From the NCBI RefSeq assembly GCF_002575655.3, contig NC_053037.3:318893294-318957293 (forward strand): a stretch of 64,000 nt of DNA, written 5' to 3'. Below, piece after piece: positions 12,616 through 24,579 of the stretch (the first letter of the stretch is position 1; each line of letters opens with the position of its first letter). This stretch comes from Aegilops tauschii subsp. strangulata (taxonomy: Eukaryota; Streptophyta; Magnoliopsida; Poales; Poaceae). The notes beneath the pieces are model-generated. The model did not search any database, was not told the origin of the DNA, and saw nothing but the letters and a program-made list of their open reading frames with translations. The position numbers were made by a program, and so were the translations under genes.

Positions 12616-15600
12616 CTAATCCCGGCGCTGGCCCTCCACCCTATGGATTCCGTCGATGCGGCTGATGATGGGCTTGATACGCTCCTTGAGCGCAGCGATG
12701 TCCGCATCCTCCGGCAAGCTCTCTAGCGCGGCTTCGAAGTCGAGGTCAGGGTTCCAGTGCGCCACCTTGGCAACGACCTTGGTCATGGCACCCTGGCAAA
12801 GCCTCCGGGACTCATCGGCCAGGGAGGCTGCCCGGTTGGAGTGAAGTTGCTATAGGGCCCCAAGAACGCCCTCGAAGAAGACGGTAAGCCTGGCGTTGGG
12901 AGTCGTGCTGCGATCCGGAGTGTACCTCACATTTGGCATCCCCATGGAGGACAGCTGTGCGGTGATCCTGCCGGCGACGTCTTCGAGGCGGTCGATCCAG
13001 CGGTTCTCCCCATCCACAAAATCCCTGTGGTTGGCGGCTTCGTTCTTCCGCTGCTGCTTCTCGGCCTCCAGATCCTTGGCCAGGGTCTCCTCCCGGGCCT
13101 GGGCCTCCGACAGCATCCCCTCGAGACCCTCCAACTTCAGCTTGAGGTCCCTGATGGTGTTGTTTGCCTCGGAAAGCTGCCCGGCCCTGCTGACGGCCGC
13201 TCCCTGCGCCTCCGTCAGGGCGCCATTGAGCGTGTCCTTCTCCTTGGACAGCTTCAGGGCCTGGTCCTTCAGGTTGTCCCGCTCCACCTCCAACTCCTTC
13301 ACCCTGTCGGCGTGAACCAGAGCCTGGGCATCGAGTGCCTCTTTGTGCCTCTGCTCCAGCTCCTGTGTCCGCTGCACGACGAGCTTCTCCACCTCCTCAT
13401 CCTTGCCGCGAAGCGTTGCGGCAAGCTTCTCCTCACATGCGGTAAGGTCCTCCTCCTGGGAGTTCAGCGCGGCCTGGTGGCCTCGGCTGCGGCGGCCAAG
13501 TTCTCCGCCGTCTCCTGGGCCTTCTTGATGTTGGCCCGCTTCATGGTGAGCTCCACCTCGCGCTTGGCCAGTTCGCCCTGGGCGGCCTTCAGCTCCTCAC
13601 AAGCTTGGCGGAACCAAGTTTGCGTCTCGGCGACGCGCCCCTTGAGGTCCGCCTCCGCCTTGTCCACCGTTGCCATCCTGGACTTGGCCTTGTCCAGGCG
13701 GGCGCGGTGGAGCGCCTGGAGCTTCCGGAAGCTGGCGCCCATGGCCCGCACAAGCCGCTCCTCCTGAGAACCGTCGCGGCCGGCGCTCGGCTCATCAACA
13801 ACCTCGAGCCTGGCGGCGGCAAGCACCTCTTTGTCGAACACCTCTCCCTCGATGGGTGCCCTGGAGCTCGACGTCCCTAGAAGGTGGACGAAAAGGTCGT
13901 CGCTCACCTTCAAATACCTGCCGGGGCCGGAGGCAGCGGAGGAGCAAGGCTGGTCATCAACCACCTCCTCCTCGGCAGCAGACTTGCCCGCCTCCCCGGC
14001 GGGCCCCTTGCCGGCCTCCTCGGAAGTAGCCTTGCCGGTCTCCCCGGTTGGCCCCTTGGCGGCGTCCTCAGCAGCACCCTTGGCGGCCTCCTCGGCGGTG
14101 ATCTTGTCGGCCTCCGTCGCGGCATCCTTGGCGACATCCTCGATGACGGCATCTATGTCCTCCGGATCCACCGAAGAAGGACCTGGATACCGAGAAGGGG
14201 ATAAGGCGAAGCCAGGACCAAGATTCAGAAAGAACAGAAATAAGGCAAGTGACTTACCCGTGCCGGGCTGGGATGCAGAAGTCCCCTCCCCGCCAACATT
14301 TGGCGCCGAGGCGAAGCCACCAGCGCTCGAGTTCGCCTCCTCCTCCTCCGTGTGCATGGGCTCGATGCTTGGCGCCCTTGCCGTGGACGCCCCTCGGGGC
14401 GGCATGGTCGATGGGGGCGGCATGTTGGGGGTAGCCCTCTGTGGCTCCTACTGCTGTTGTCCCCCTCCTGCAACCACGGCAAGGTCAGCACCAAAGAGAT
14501 CGTGCCCCCGACACACGTTGACGAGGGGTGAGTGATGGACTTATGCTGGGGGCTGTGCCGGGGGCTGCTGTTCGGGCTGCTCAACACCACCAACGGTGTA
14601 CCAGAAGCACCTGCCGGGGGCTGGCCGCTCGCCGAAGCCCTGGCCCGCTTCACCCTCTGGGCCAGTGTCTCCGCATCCCCGCAAAGAAGAAGAACAGATC
14701 AAGACAAGTGGCACAGGTTGAGGAGACGAAGATGACAAAAAGGAGCAACATGCCTACTCGTCCTCCACCTCCTCCCCTGTCGCCTTCCTCTTCCTCCTTG
14801 GGCTGAGGGACCCGAAATCGAAGACGACCTCCGCGTCAACGTCCTCCGGAGGAGGGGAAGCTGATGGAGTCCGAGGGCGCTTGGACGAAGAAGAGGCAGT
14901 TGTTTTCTTCTTCGCCGCCACGGCCTTCACCAACTTCTTCGCCGCCGCGGCCCTTGTCTGGCGCCCAGACCCCTCCTGGGCTTGCCGCGGTTGTACGGCC
15001 TTGCTGGGCCGGACCGGCTCACCAGAGGTGGCCCGCCGCAGGACTCGCCCTCTCCCCGTGACCGGAGGGTCGATAGCCTCGGCCTCCTCCGATGACGACT
15101 CGTCGGCCACATCCTCGACGAGAGGGGCCCCGGTGTCAAACAACTCCTGCACCTGATCCTCCGGCGGCTCGACCCAAGTCGGGACGAGGATGTGCGTGTT
15201 GAACTCCGGCATCATGGCGATGATGTCATTTCGACGCGAGTTGTTGCTCAGCGGGACCACCCCCGCCGGCAACTTAAACAAGGGCCCCCCTAGCGGGCTT
15301 GCCGGCCTTCGCGGTGGCCCTCGCGGCCTGGCCGGACCGCTCGACCTCACCGTCGTGGTTCACGTCGAGCTGGAAGAGCCGCTGGCAGAAGTGGGCATGC
15401 CCCATCACCGTGAGGTTGTGGTCCAAGCCGGGGCGGAGCCTCATGATGTCGGCGGCGTTCGTGAAGAGCCAGGTTGGCCTCCCCTTGTTGTGCAGTGGAG
15501 CGATTCGGCGGCGGATGAAATCCGCCCCGATCATCTCAAGGGTGAGCCCGGCCTCGGTGAGACGAAGAATCCTGGTGGTGGCGACTGTGAGCTTCTTGTC

Positions 15601-16254
15601 GTTGACGTCGACATCACTCCAGTCGCTCCTACGGACCGACGGTGCATGGCAGAGCCAGCAAAAGTCCGGCGGATCCTTCTCTTCAATCCAGCACCACCGG
15701 CCCCGCCACTCCGCCCACCTCTCCTTCTGGGCGCCGTCCGGATATGTCCCTTTCTCCTGGGTCCTTGGGATCCAGGCAACACAACCGGAAATGGCGCCCC
15801 CCTTTTGGATGTGAGGGAAGAAGTAGTGGGGGAAGAGCGCCGTGTTGGGGTGCACTCCGGCGAAGCCCTCGCAGAGATGAGCGAAAAGGGCCATGCACGC
15901 CACAGCATTTGGAGTAAAATCCAGAAGGTGGAAGCCATAGGTGTGCATGATGTCGCTAAAGAAATCGAAAAAAGGGGGATAGAGCCCGCAAGAAAAGTAG
16001 TCGACAAAGAACGGGTACCGATTCGGGCCGGCTTGGGCGAAGGCGGCGGGGACGACGCGTGTGGCCGGATGCCCCGTCGTCTCGCTTCCCATCTTGCACC
16101 CCCACAGGTGATTGAAGTAGTTCCGGAGTTCGACTGCGTCGACCGTCGACGGGAAATAGGCGTGCTACGTCCGCCGCACTGCCAACTCGCTCTCCGGCGG
16201 CTCCTTCCCAGCGTCCTTGGCCACTCCCTTGCCGCTGCTAGTCTTGGGTGCCAT
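12616..16254 (-). pseudogene. Tat-type antisense ORF (aORF), broken
   Basis: Read on the minus strand it starts at ATG 16254 and ends at TAG 12616-12618. The N-terminal third (about 16170-15270) has the aromatic-rich block with FPSTVD, NYFNHLWG and HPNTALFPHYFF, which I know from the family named putative gypsy-type transposon (PF04195), found in antisense ORFs of Tat elements. A Ser/Glu/Lys-rich middle (15350-14754), an Ala/Glu-rich part (14423-13464) and a coiled-coil (13392-12850) follow. A likely intron lies at about 14188-14257, with a GTAAGTCAC donor and an ATCCAG acceptor. Breaks: stop at 16165-16167, a frame change near 15300, and a stop just below 12850. Function in the element is unknown; regulation of the sense transcript has been proposed for such ORFs. 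Confidence 0.75.
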
Positions 16255-16655
16255 GGCGGCTGCGGGAAGCGAGGAATAGAGGATGGCGAAGGCGCGGCGG
16301 CGGCGAGCGAAGGCAAGAGCTTGAGAAGGAGGAAGAAGGGGACGGCGGTTCCGAGATTGGGGAAAGTGCGGAGGGTAAATGAGAAGCGCACCCGCGGTTA
16401 TTCCTTTCCCCGGGGAAGGCGTGGGCCGCCTCTTTTCCCATTAACCATGATGTGACGCATGCATGCGGGAACCGCCCCACACATGACCCCCACATCATGC
16501 ACGCCCGTCCACGTCGCACGTTCAACGCGGGTCGTGGGGAAGCGCAGCGTACGAAACAATTACTGCGGTAAAATCCGCCCCACCTGCCCGCGCACCGTTC
16601 TGGGCCTGGCCCAACAACGCGTTGCGCTTATGTGTGGCCTAGGCCCGGGGGCTCC
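16255..16655 (+). other. Spacer and polypurine tract before 3' LTR
   Basis: No ORF of note is present. The last bases before the LTR, GCCCGGGGGCTCC (about 16643-16655), are a G-rich tract in the polypurine-tract position. The antisense gene would have its upstream region here; I see no clear minus-strand TATA box. Confidence 0.55.
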
Positions 16656-17836
16656 TGTCGGTGTACAAAAGTAGGGGCTCTCCTTTTGACCCCTTTACTT
16701 GTGCGCGGGTAGTCAGAGCCACGCGCCGCGGCCGCACGTAGCAGGGCAGAGGAGGGAAGCTAGAGAGAAGCCGAAGCACAAGACAACCAAGACAACGCCA
16801 AGACCAGGAACACAAGAGGACGAGGTAGGCTCCCTCGGCAAGATCCTTGCCGGGGCAGCCTCCGCAGCCCCGACGAGAGCCTTGCCGGGGTAGCCTGCCC
16901 GATGCCAGCGGAGCAAGCCACCCTTCAGCCCAAGGGTTCCAAACACCGTCGACGACTACATTGGAACCAGGGCTTGGGAGGCACCTCCGTGGTGGCATGC
17001 AGATCTTTGTCAAGATCATAAAACACACAAGATCATATGAGGATCAGAAGACGACGACCCTCGGCGGGATCCTAGCCGAGGAAATCCACAAGACCCCCGG
17101 CAAGCGCCTTGCCGGGGACGACTGCAACGCCACGGCAAGACCCTTACTGGGCCCCCGGCAAGACCCTTGCCGAGGGCATCAGCGGGGCCACTACCAGGCC
17201 CGCACCAGCCATGACTCCGCTGCCGTTCGCATGTAGCTGCCAGCCCACCCAGCTAGGAAGGCACCTGCGTGGCAACATGCGGCTTCCAGGCCAACTCAGC
17301 AAGCACCAGCGTGGTGGCATGCGACTCTTCGTGAAGGCATGCCACCATGCCACCTCAGCAGCCTGCCTGCCTACATGGCCCTACACGCATCGCTGGACTG
17401 GGCGCGTGTTGAAGCGAGGCGGAGCGGCGACGAACGGGACGGGCCTCGTTCCCGTCCCCGATAAAGCTAATGGACACCTAAGCAGCGCATTTAATGCACT
17501 TTGTCCCGTAATGCCGGGCGATAGGCTCGCGCACTGTACACCTTTCCACCCCCTGTGTACCACTGTGGCAATCCCTTCTGCCTATAAAAGGAGGCCCGAG
17601 GCATACTGGAGGGGGATTCGGCTCCTTGGAACTACGCAGCCACCGTAGCTAGTTCGAGAGCTCAAGAACACTCTGAAATACACACCAAAGCAGGACTAGG
17701 GTTTTACGCATCGTTGCGGCCTGAACCTGGGTAAACGATCTTTGTGCTAGCTCCTAAACCTGCTCTTCTCACAACCCCGCGCCCGCCGACCGTAGAAGGG
17801 ATTCCATTGATCCCATAGGTGTCGTTCCCACCGACA
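16656..17836 (+). repeat. 3' LTR of the antisense-gene element
   Basis: It is 1181 bp, the same length as the 5' copy, and ends CACCGACA. By eye about ten differences fall in the first 300 bp against the 5' LTR. The TATA box is retained at 17583-17589. The TSD copy AAGGC follows at 17837-17841. Confidence 0.95.
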
Positions 17837-17841
17837 AAGGC

Positions 17842-19129
17842 AAGTAACACTTCGATTATACCCCTTATTACCCAGTTTTTATGCATTAGTTACAACCCTC
17901 AAACATTGCATGAGTAGGATCTCTTAACATGTGGGTTTTGGGAGTAGCTGATGAGGTAGAACCTATTGTCCGTTATTATCAAATCCTGGGAGTTACTTCT
18001 ACGTTATGCTTATACTGCTATGTTATGCTCGTAGACGTGGGTTGGTTGAGTGATTCATGACAGCTGTGAGATTATTTATAAACTAAGGGTTTATTTAAGG
18101 TGGCTACTTTAATACACATCTGGGTGGATTGTTGGTGGGCACCTGGGGAATCCAGTGTTGTCCAAGGAGATCCCGGGGCATCCGTGTGATCATCATATGG
18201 TTCGCCACCCAGGCTCAAAGGGATCATAAGATTATTCATGCTAGAAACTTCCGTGTGCAGCCACAGGCCATTATGGGCTCTGGCATAGTTGAGTATGTCG
18301 TGTGACGTCTTTTAGTGGTAAACTAGCATATGTAGGGGATGTAGGTGGTACGGTTTACCCGTCGAAAGAGTTAATGCTTCTGAAAGACTATGTCTCGGTC
18401 ATCCGTTTCTCAAACACCATGTAGTGCGAGAAATCCAACGGAGGAGATGGAGTCTTGTGGGGAAAAGTGTGCAAACCTCTACGGAGTGTACAAACTAATC
18501 ATGGTTAGTCGTGTCCCCGGTTACGGACATCCTGAGTATCTGGTTCTTGAACGGTTATGTTGATCTCATCACTGTAAATTAATTTGTTGGGTTATTAGTA
18601 CTGTTTAATTAGGATTGAGATGGGGTTACCATTCTCAATGTTTATCAACTACCATGATAGTTAAACAAAATATATTCCTTTGTTGTAGGAAAAAATTGGC
18701 TTTTCACAAAAACTTGTTAACCGTAGAGCCTCCACCAGCCATATATGCATGTAGTGATAGCTTTTACCTGTTCATTGCTCTACTGTGTTATTTTGCCAGC
18801 ATATTCCATGTGCTGACCCGTTTCGGGCTGCAACGTATTATGTTGTAGACTTTTCAGACGAAGAGTAAGGTGCGCTAGGTCGTTGTCGTGCACTCAGCTA
18901 TGTCGTTGGAGTTGAAGGACTCATTTACCTTTCGATGCTTCCGCAGTTATCTTATTTAGATGGCCTTAAGCCATATCATTGTAATAAGTTCTCTTTTGAG
19001 ACATTCGATGTAATAAGTGTGTGATTGCACTCTGTTATAAATCCTTCAAGTACTGTGTGTGTCAGCATTACCGATCCAGGGATGACATTTATGCACAGAG
19101 ATTTGACCGTCTGAGGTCGGATCGCTACA
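17842..19129 (+). repeat. Chromovirus 5' LTR, second part
   Basis: This resumes the LTR after the inner insertion and matches 26030-27313 of the 3' LTR. It ends GATCGCTACA, followed by the PBS. Confidence 0.95.
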
Positions 19130-19132
19130 AGA

Positions 19133-19143
19133 TGGTATCAGAG
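19133..19143 (+). other. Chromovirus primer-binding site (tRNA-iMet type)
   Basis: TGGTATCAGAG lies three bases after the LTR end and is the standard initiator tRNA-Met complement. Confidence 0.85.
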
Positions 19144-19236
19144 AACACGCTGATTGTAGGACACGACCATTAAGATAAGCCATAGGTCACTCTTCTCTAC
19201 TCATTTCTGACTCCTCTCCATTTTCCACTCTATAGG

Positions 19237-19965
19237 ATGGCGGACCCAAGGAACAAGTTTGCACAACCGGATGAAGACACACCTTTTGGACGTCACTTGA
19301 AGGAAGTCACTAGGTACCTGAACATCGGAATACCAAGCTTCACCAGGACCTACACCGCCACTTTACTAGAAGAGGAGCGTTGGATGATTCGAGTTCAAGT
19401 TCCAGGAAGGACATTCATGCTAGTTACTGAGCCCATAGAGTTTTCCTTTGATGCACCAACCTGGAGTCTAGGTAAGAGCATGGCAGCTCACATCGCCATG
19501 GGACGCATCGGCGAAGTTTATCACAAGGATCTCAAGGACACCATCTACCAGATATGTGGGCGCCGAGACGAGCAATGGGAGATGATCAGCACCAGGAGGG
19601 ATAGGTCCATTGCAGCTTTCATCCAGGAGTTAAACCAGCACATTCATCGCCAGGAGAACCAAATGTGCGCAAACATGATAGAACTAAAGAAGGTGATGAC
19701 CATGAACATGGAGCTTGAAGAGGAACTCAAGTCTACACGAGATGGATACGACGAGGACATCGCAATACTAGTGGAGAAGAATGACGACCTAACAAGGAAG
19801 CTAGGAGTGTTCATGGGAGACCCCGCGCCAGGAGGAGATGACGACCATCCCGAGGACTACATCATTATCGACGACACCGACTCCGACCCCGACAGTAGTG
19901 ATGATGATTATGAAGACGAAGCTGGAGCAGATATCATGGAGTCTTCCACCGATCAAAATTTCTAG
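19237..19965 (+). CDS. Extra ORF upstream of gag in the chromovirus, 242 aa, unknown function
   Basis: An uninterrupted frame lies between the PBS and gag and ends 199 bp before the gag ATG. It starts MADPRNKFAQPDEDTPFG. Residues about 135-195 are rich in Glu, Lys, Leu and Met and look coiled-coil (for example MNMELEEELK). The last 40 residues are strongly acidic (DDTDSDPDSSDDDYEDE). I see no catalytic motif, zinc knuckle, signal peptide or membrane segment. I do not recognise a domain. The start is chosen because it is the first ATG after the leader, 104 bp past the PBS start. It is open while the following gag-pol has six stops. It may be an accessory RNA- or protein-binding factor, but that is a guess. 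Confidence 0.65.
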   Translation: MADPRNKFAQPDEDTPFGRHLKEVTRYLNIGIPSFTRTYTATLLEEERWMIRVQVPGRTFMLVTEPIEFSFDAPTWSLGKSMAAHIAMGRIGEVYHKDLKDTIYQICGRRDEQWEMISTRRDRSIAAFIQELNQHIHRQENQMCANMIELKKVMTMNMELEEELKSTRDGYDEDIAILVEKNDDLTRKLGVFMGDPAPGGDDDHPEDYIIIDDTDSDPDSSDDDYEDEAGADIMESSTDQNF

Positions 19966-20164
19966 ACGACCACCACATTATTAGTAGTATTTCCCCCATG
20001 TATATATTAGTAGTTCGAGTATTTAGTAACGGTAGCTAGATCGATTGTATGCCTTTGTTTGAATTGAGTGGTGTGATGTGAATGTGTTTGTCTCATGTGC
20101 ATATGGGTAGTGATTTCTCACTAGACCTCACTCTATTCTTATCTCTTCCCTCTAAACCCATCAG

Positions 20165-23100
20165 ATGCCTCCGAGACGTGACCCTGGATTTGTCTTCCCA
20201 CCGGAGCTCACTCAGTTGATCCAACAGCAGAATGCCTTGATGCAGCTACTAGTCCAGAACCAAGGCAACAACAACAACAACAACCCACCGCCACCACCTC
20301 CAGTTGACAACTTAGCCCGTTTTCTGAGGTTGAATCCGCCGGTGTTTTCTAGTAGCACCGAGCCGATTGTTGTTGATGACTGGCTACGCAAGATTGGAAG
20401 GGAGTTGACCACCGCAGGCTGCACAGATGCTGAGAAGGTGCATTTTTCCGCACATCAATTGGATGGACCCGCAGCCTCATGGTGGGAGAATTACACAGCC
20501 ACTTTCCCTATAGCCAATGTTACTTGGGAACAGTTTCAGCAAGCATTCCGCACTGCACATGTCTCAACTGGAGCTATGAGCATGAAGAAGCGTGAGTTTC
20601 GCAACTTACGCCAGGGAAATCGTACTGTGGGGCAGTACGTGGATGAGTTCAGTAAGCTAGCTCGCTATGCCCTAGATGATGTGGCCACGGATGCCGCAAA
20701 GTAGGAGAAGTTTATGGAAGGGCTGAATGATGAACTAAGCATGCAGTTGATGGTGGCAACATTTGCTAACTACCAGGAGTTGGTAGACAGGGCTCTTATG
20801 ATTGAAGGGAAGCAGCAGCAGATACAGAGCCGCAAAAGGAAGTATGGGCAAGGGAAGTATAACTCTCGAGCAATGCAGAAGCCTCGTTTTACTCCTAACC
20901 CGGGAGGTTTACCCATAACCATGGAGGACACACTCACAATGGAGGAAGTTCCCATAACCATAGTGGGTCCAGGAATGGAAATGGGAATGGAGCAAGTAGC
21001 AACCAGAACCGTTCCAACCCAGCAACACCCGCTAAGAAGGATCTGAGTCATGTCACCTGTTACAAGTGCGGGAAGACTAGGCATTACGCCAACGATTATT
21101 CTGAGCTGAAGAATGGCAATGGGAGTGGAAGCTCTGGGAAGAAGCCCAATCCCTTCACCAGAGGTCGGGTGAACCACATCAACGTGGAGGAGGTTGAAGA
21201 TCAGCCTGACACGGTGATTGGTAAGTTTTTGGTTAAGTCATTTACCGCTCTTTTTCTTTTTGATACTAGTGCATCGCATTCATACATATCAAGGGGATTT
21301 GTAGACAAGTTTAAGCTACCCACCATAGCCCTTAGGTCACCCATGTTAGTAAGCTCGCCAGGAGCAGAGTATATGGCCAGCCGATGGTGTGATCGGTTAC
21401 CCTTAACCATTGGCAGCCATGTTTTCCCCTCTGACCTAATAATTTTGGAGTCACAAGGATTGGATATAACACTAGGCATGGATTGGCTATCGAAGTATGG
21501 AGGGAACATTGACTGTGCTAGTAAGTCGATACTTCTCACCACCCAGGAGGGAAAAAGGATTAAGTATTTATCCAGGAATGCGCCTAGGAAAACCCAAGTA
21601 AATTCCCTCTCAGGAGTTGTTCAGGAGGAAGTGCCTGTAGTGAAGGATTACCCAGATGTATTTCCAGAGGAACTACCAGGCATGCCGCCGGATCGAGACA
21701 TTGAGTTTTTGATAGAGCTGTTGCCAGGCACCGGACCAATATCAAAGTGACCATACCGGATGCCCGCAAATGATCTAGAGGAGATTAAGAAGCAGATTAA
21801 GGAGTTACTGGAGAAAGGTTACATTCAACGAAGTTCGTCACCGTGGGGAGCCCCAGTGCTCTTGGTTGAGAAGAAGGATGGATCTTTGAGAATGGTTGTT
21901 GATTATCGTGCGTTGAATGAAGTAACGATTAAGAACAAGTACCCACTACCGATGATCAACGATTTGTTTGACCAGCTGCAAGGAGCTAAAGTATTCTCCA
22001 AGATCGATCTGCGATCAGGATACCACCAGCTGAAGATGCGAGAACATGATATACCTAAGACAGCTTTTACTACAAGGTACGGGCTATATGAGTACACGGT
22101 TATGTCATTTGGATTGACTAATGCCCCTGCCTATTTCATGAGTATGATTAATAAGGTGTTCAGGAAGTTCTTGGATAAGTTTGTTGTGGTGTTCATTGAT
22201 GATATTTTGGTATACTCGAAAAATGAAGAGGAGCACAAGGAGCATTTGCGTTAAGTTCTCGAGAAGCTCAGGGAACATCAGCTTTATGCCAAGTTCAGCA
22301 AATGTGTGTTTTGGTTGAAGGAGGTTGGATTCCTTGGACATGTTATATCAGGAGAAGGTATAGCAGTAGACCCTACCAAGGTTCAGTCAGTCACTGATTG
22401 GCTGGCACCCACCTCAGTAGGAGAGATCCACAGTTTTCTTGGACCCGCGGGATATTATCGGAGGTTTATTGAGAATTTCTCCAAGATTGCGAAGCCTATG
22501 ACGGAGCTGTTGAAGAAGGACACTAAGTTCAAGTGGACCAGAGAGTGTGAGGCCAGTTTCCAGGAGCTAAAGAAACGTTTGGTTACAGCCCCAGTGCTGA
22601 TTCTACCGGATATACGCAAGGATTTGTAAGTGTATTGCGACGCCTCTCGCTTAGGACTTGGAGGTGTACTTATGGAGGACGGAAGAGTTGTTTCATATGC
22701 CTCACGCCAGCTTCGACCGCATGAGTTAAAGTATGCCATGCATGATTTGGAGTTAGCAGCTGTAGTTCACGCACTCAAGACCTGGAGACACTTTCTTATT
22801 GGAAATCGTTGTGATGTGTACACGGATCAGGAGATTTTGAAGTACATTTTCACACAGAAGGAGTTGAATCTCAGACAAAGGAGATGGTTGAAGCTTATAA
22901 AGGATTATGATATGAAGTTGCACTATCATCCAGGCAAGGCCAATGTCGTAGCAGACGCTTTAAGCCGGAAGAGTTATGCCAATACCCTCATAAGCGGAGG
23001 ATTACCAAAGGAGTTGGCCGAAGACCTCAGGGAGCTTCGTTTGGAGATAGTTCCTAGAGGTTTTGTTGCAGCAATGGAGGTTAAATCAACATTATTGGGA

Positions 23101-24567
23101 AAGATTCGAGAGGTTCAAAAGGATGGCAAAGAAATTACTGAGATCAAGGAGAAGATGAGTAAAGGAAAAGCCAAAGGTTTTCGTGAGGATGAGCACGACA
23201 CTTTGTGGTTTGAGGACCGTGTTTATGTGCCCAATAATGCAGAGATCGGGAAGTTAATACTTCAGGAGGCTCATGACTCACCATACTCGATACACCCCAG
23301 AAACACCAAGATGTATTTGGATTTGAAGGAGCGTTTCTGGTGGACTGGTATGAAGAAGGATATTGCCGAGTATGTAGCCGTATGTGATGTATGTCAGAGA
23401 GTGAAGGCAGAGCATCAGAAGCCAGCAGGATTACTATAGCCTATGCCGATACCCGAATGGAAGTGGGATAAGCTTGGCATGGATTTCATCACCGGATTAC
23501 CCAGGACCCGATCGAGATATGATTCTATCTGGGTAGTAGTGGATCGTTTGACCAAAGTGGCTCACTTTATCCCAGTGAAGACCACCTATACGAGTGCAAA
23601 ATTGGCCAAGATATATATGACCAGGATCGTATGTCTGCATGGAGTTCCGAGGACCATCGTAACGGATAGAGGGACTCAGTTTACTTGGAAGTTTTGGCAT
23701 TAGCTGCACCAGACTTTGGGTACCAGGTTAGAGTTCAGTACAGCCTTTCATCCACAGACAGATGGACAGACCGAGAGAGTTAATCAGATTCTGGAGGACA
23801 TGTTGAGAGCTTGTGCGCTAGATTATGGATCTAGTTGGGATTGTAATTTGTCGTACGCGGAGTTCTCATACAACAACAGTTATCAAGCTAGTCTGAAGAT
23901 GGCACCTTTCGAAGCCTTGTATGGAAGGAGGTGCAGGACACCGTTAATGTGGGATGAAGTTGGAGACCATCAGTTGTTTGGACCAGATTTGATCAAGGAG
24001 TCCGAAGAGAAGGTTAAGTTGATTCGAGACAGACTGAAGGTAGCTCAGTCCAGGCAGAAGAGTTATGCAGATACAAAGCGCAAGGAGGTGGTCTATGAAA
24101 TCAGAGACAGAGCATATCTTCGGGTGTCACCTCTGCGAGGAGTTAAACGATTTGGAGTTAAGGGAAAGTTAGCCCCGAGATTTGTAGGACCATACCGAGT
24201 TTTGGAACGTATGGGAGAAGTGGCCTACAAGTTGGAGTTACCCGAAGGACTGTCAGGAGTTCATGATGTGTTTCACGTTTCCCAGTTGAAGAAGTGCCAT
24301 GCTGAGATGGCCGATATTCCTCTGAGAGATACAGTGCCCCTGGAAGCAATACAGTTGGATAGTGATTTGACCTACGAGGAGAAACCCGTCAAGATTCTCG
24401 ACTTCGCCAGCCAAGTTGCACGCAGCAAGGATATCAAATTTTGCAAAGTTCAGTGGAGCCACCATACCGAGGATGAAGCCACCTGGGAACGAGAGGAGGA
24501 CCTACACAAAGACCACCCGCACCTATTTTCTAGCCAACCCGAATCTCGAGGGCGAGAGTCATCTTAA
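20165..24567 (+). pseudogene. Chromovirus gag-pol polyprotein, broken
   Basis: Gag begins at ATG 20165; the capsid region is about 20300-20850. The zinc knuckle at 21058-21105 reads CYKCGKTRHYAND then Tyr where the last Cys belongs. Protease has DTSAS (Asp at 21262). Reverse transcriptase has VDYRALN and [10 protein letters not shown] near 22195. RNase H follows (VYCDAS at 22630). The integrase HHCC region is about 23270-23410, and the core has GMDFITGLP, VTDRGTQF and HPQTDGQTERVNQ. The C-terminus (about 24370-24530, KVQWSHHTEDEATWERE) is chromodomain-like, a module that in this clade targets integration to chromatin. Stops: TAG 20702, TGA 21748, TAA 22252, TAA 22627, TAG 23437, TAG 23701; a frameshift lies near 20905. 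Pol from 21058 to 24567 is in a single frame apart from those stops. Confidence 0.95.
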
Positions 24568-24577
24568 GGGGGGTAGG
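24566..24577 (+). other. Chromovirus polypurine tract
   Basis: AAGGGGGGTAGG overlaps the end of pol and lies two bases before the 3' LTR, as expected for the plus-strand primer. Confidence 0.8.
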
Positions 24578-24579
24578 TT

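Larger units (their letters stand above)
10768..17836 (+). mobile_element. Non-autonomous Tat-type LTR element carrying only an antisense gene
   Basis: Both LTRs are exactly 1181 bp (10768-11948 and 16656-17836), with ends TGTCGGTG/CACCGACA in the right copy. The flanking TSD is AAGGT (10763-10767) and AAGGC (17837-17841); the empty site survives in the other host LTR near 26025. PBS and polypurine signals put the element on the plus strand. No gag, protease, reverse transcriptase or integrase is found in the 4.7-kb interior. The only coding signal is a long antisense frame matching the antisense ORF (aORF) of Tat-lineage gypsy elements such as Grande and RIRE2. I infer a derivative that lost gag-pol and would need proteins in trans. 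Confidence 0.88.

Noticed and set aside
13027..14535. Plus-strand Leu/Ala/Pro-rich frames of up to 246 codons
   Set aside because: They are complements of the coiled-coil and Ala/Glu-rich parts of the antisense ORF; no domain or start context supports them.
15190..16455. A 421-codon plus-strand frame inside the antisense-gene element
   Set aside because: It lies opposite the aORF, which has the recognisable family motifs; GC-rich sequence gives long open frames by chance.
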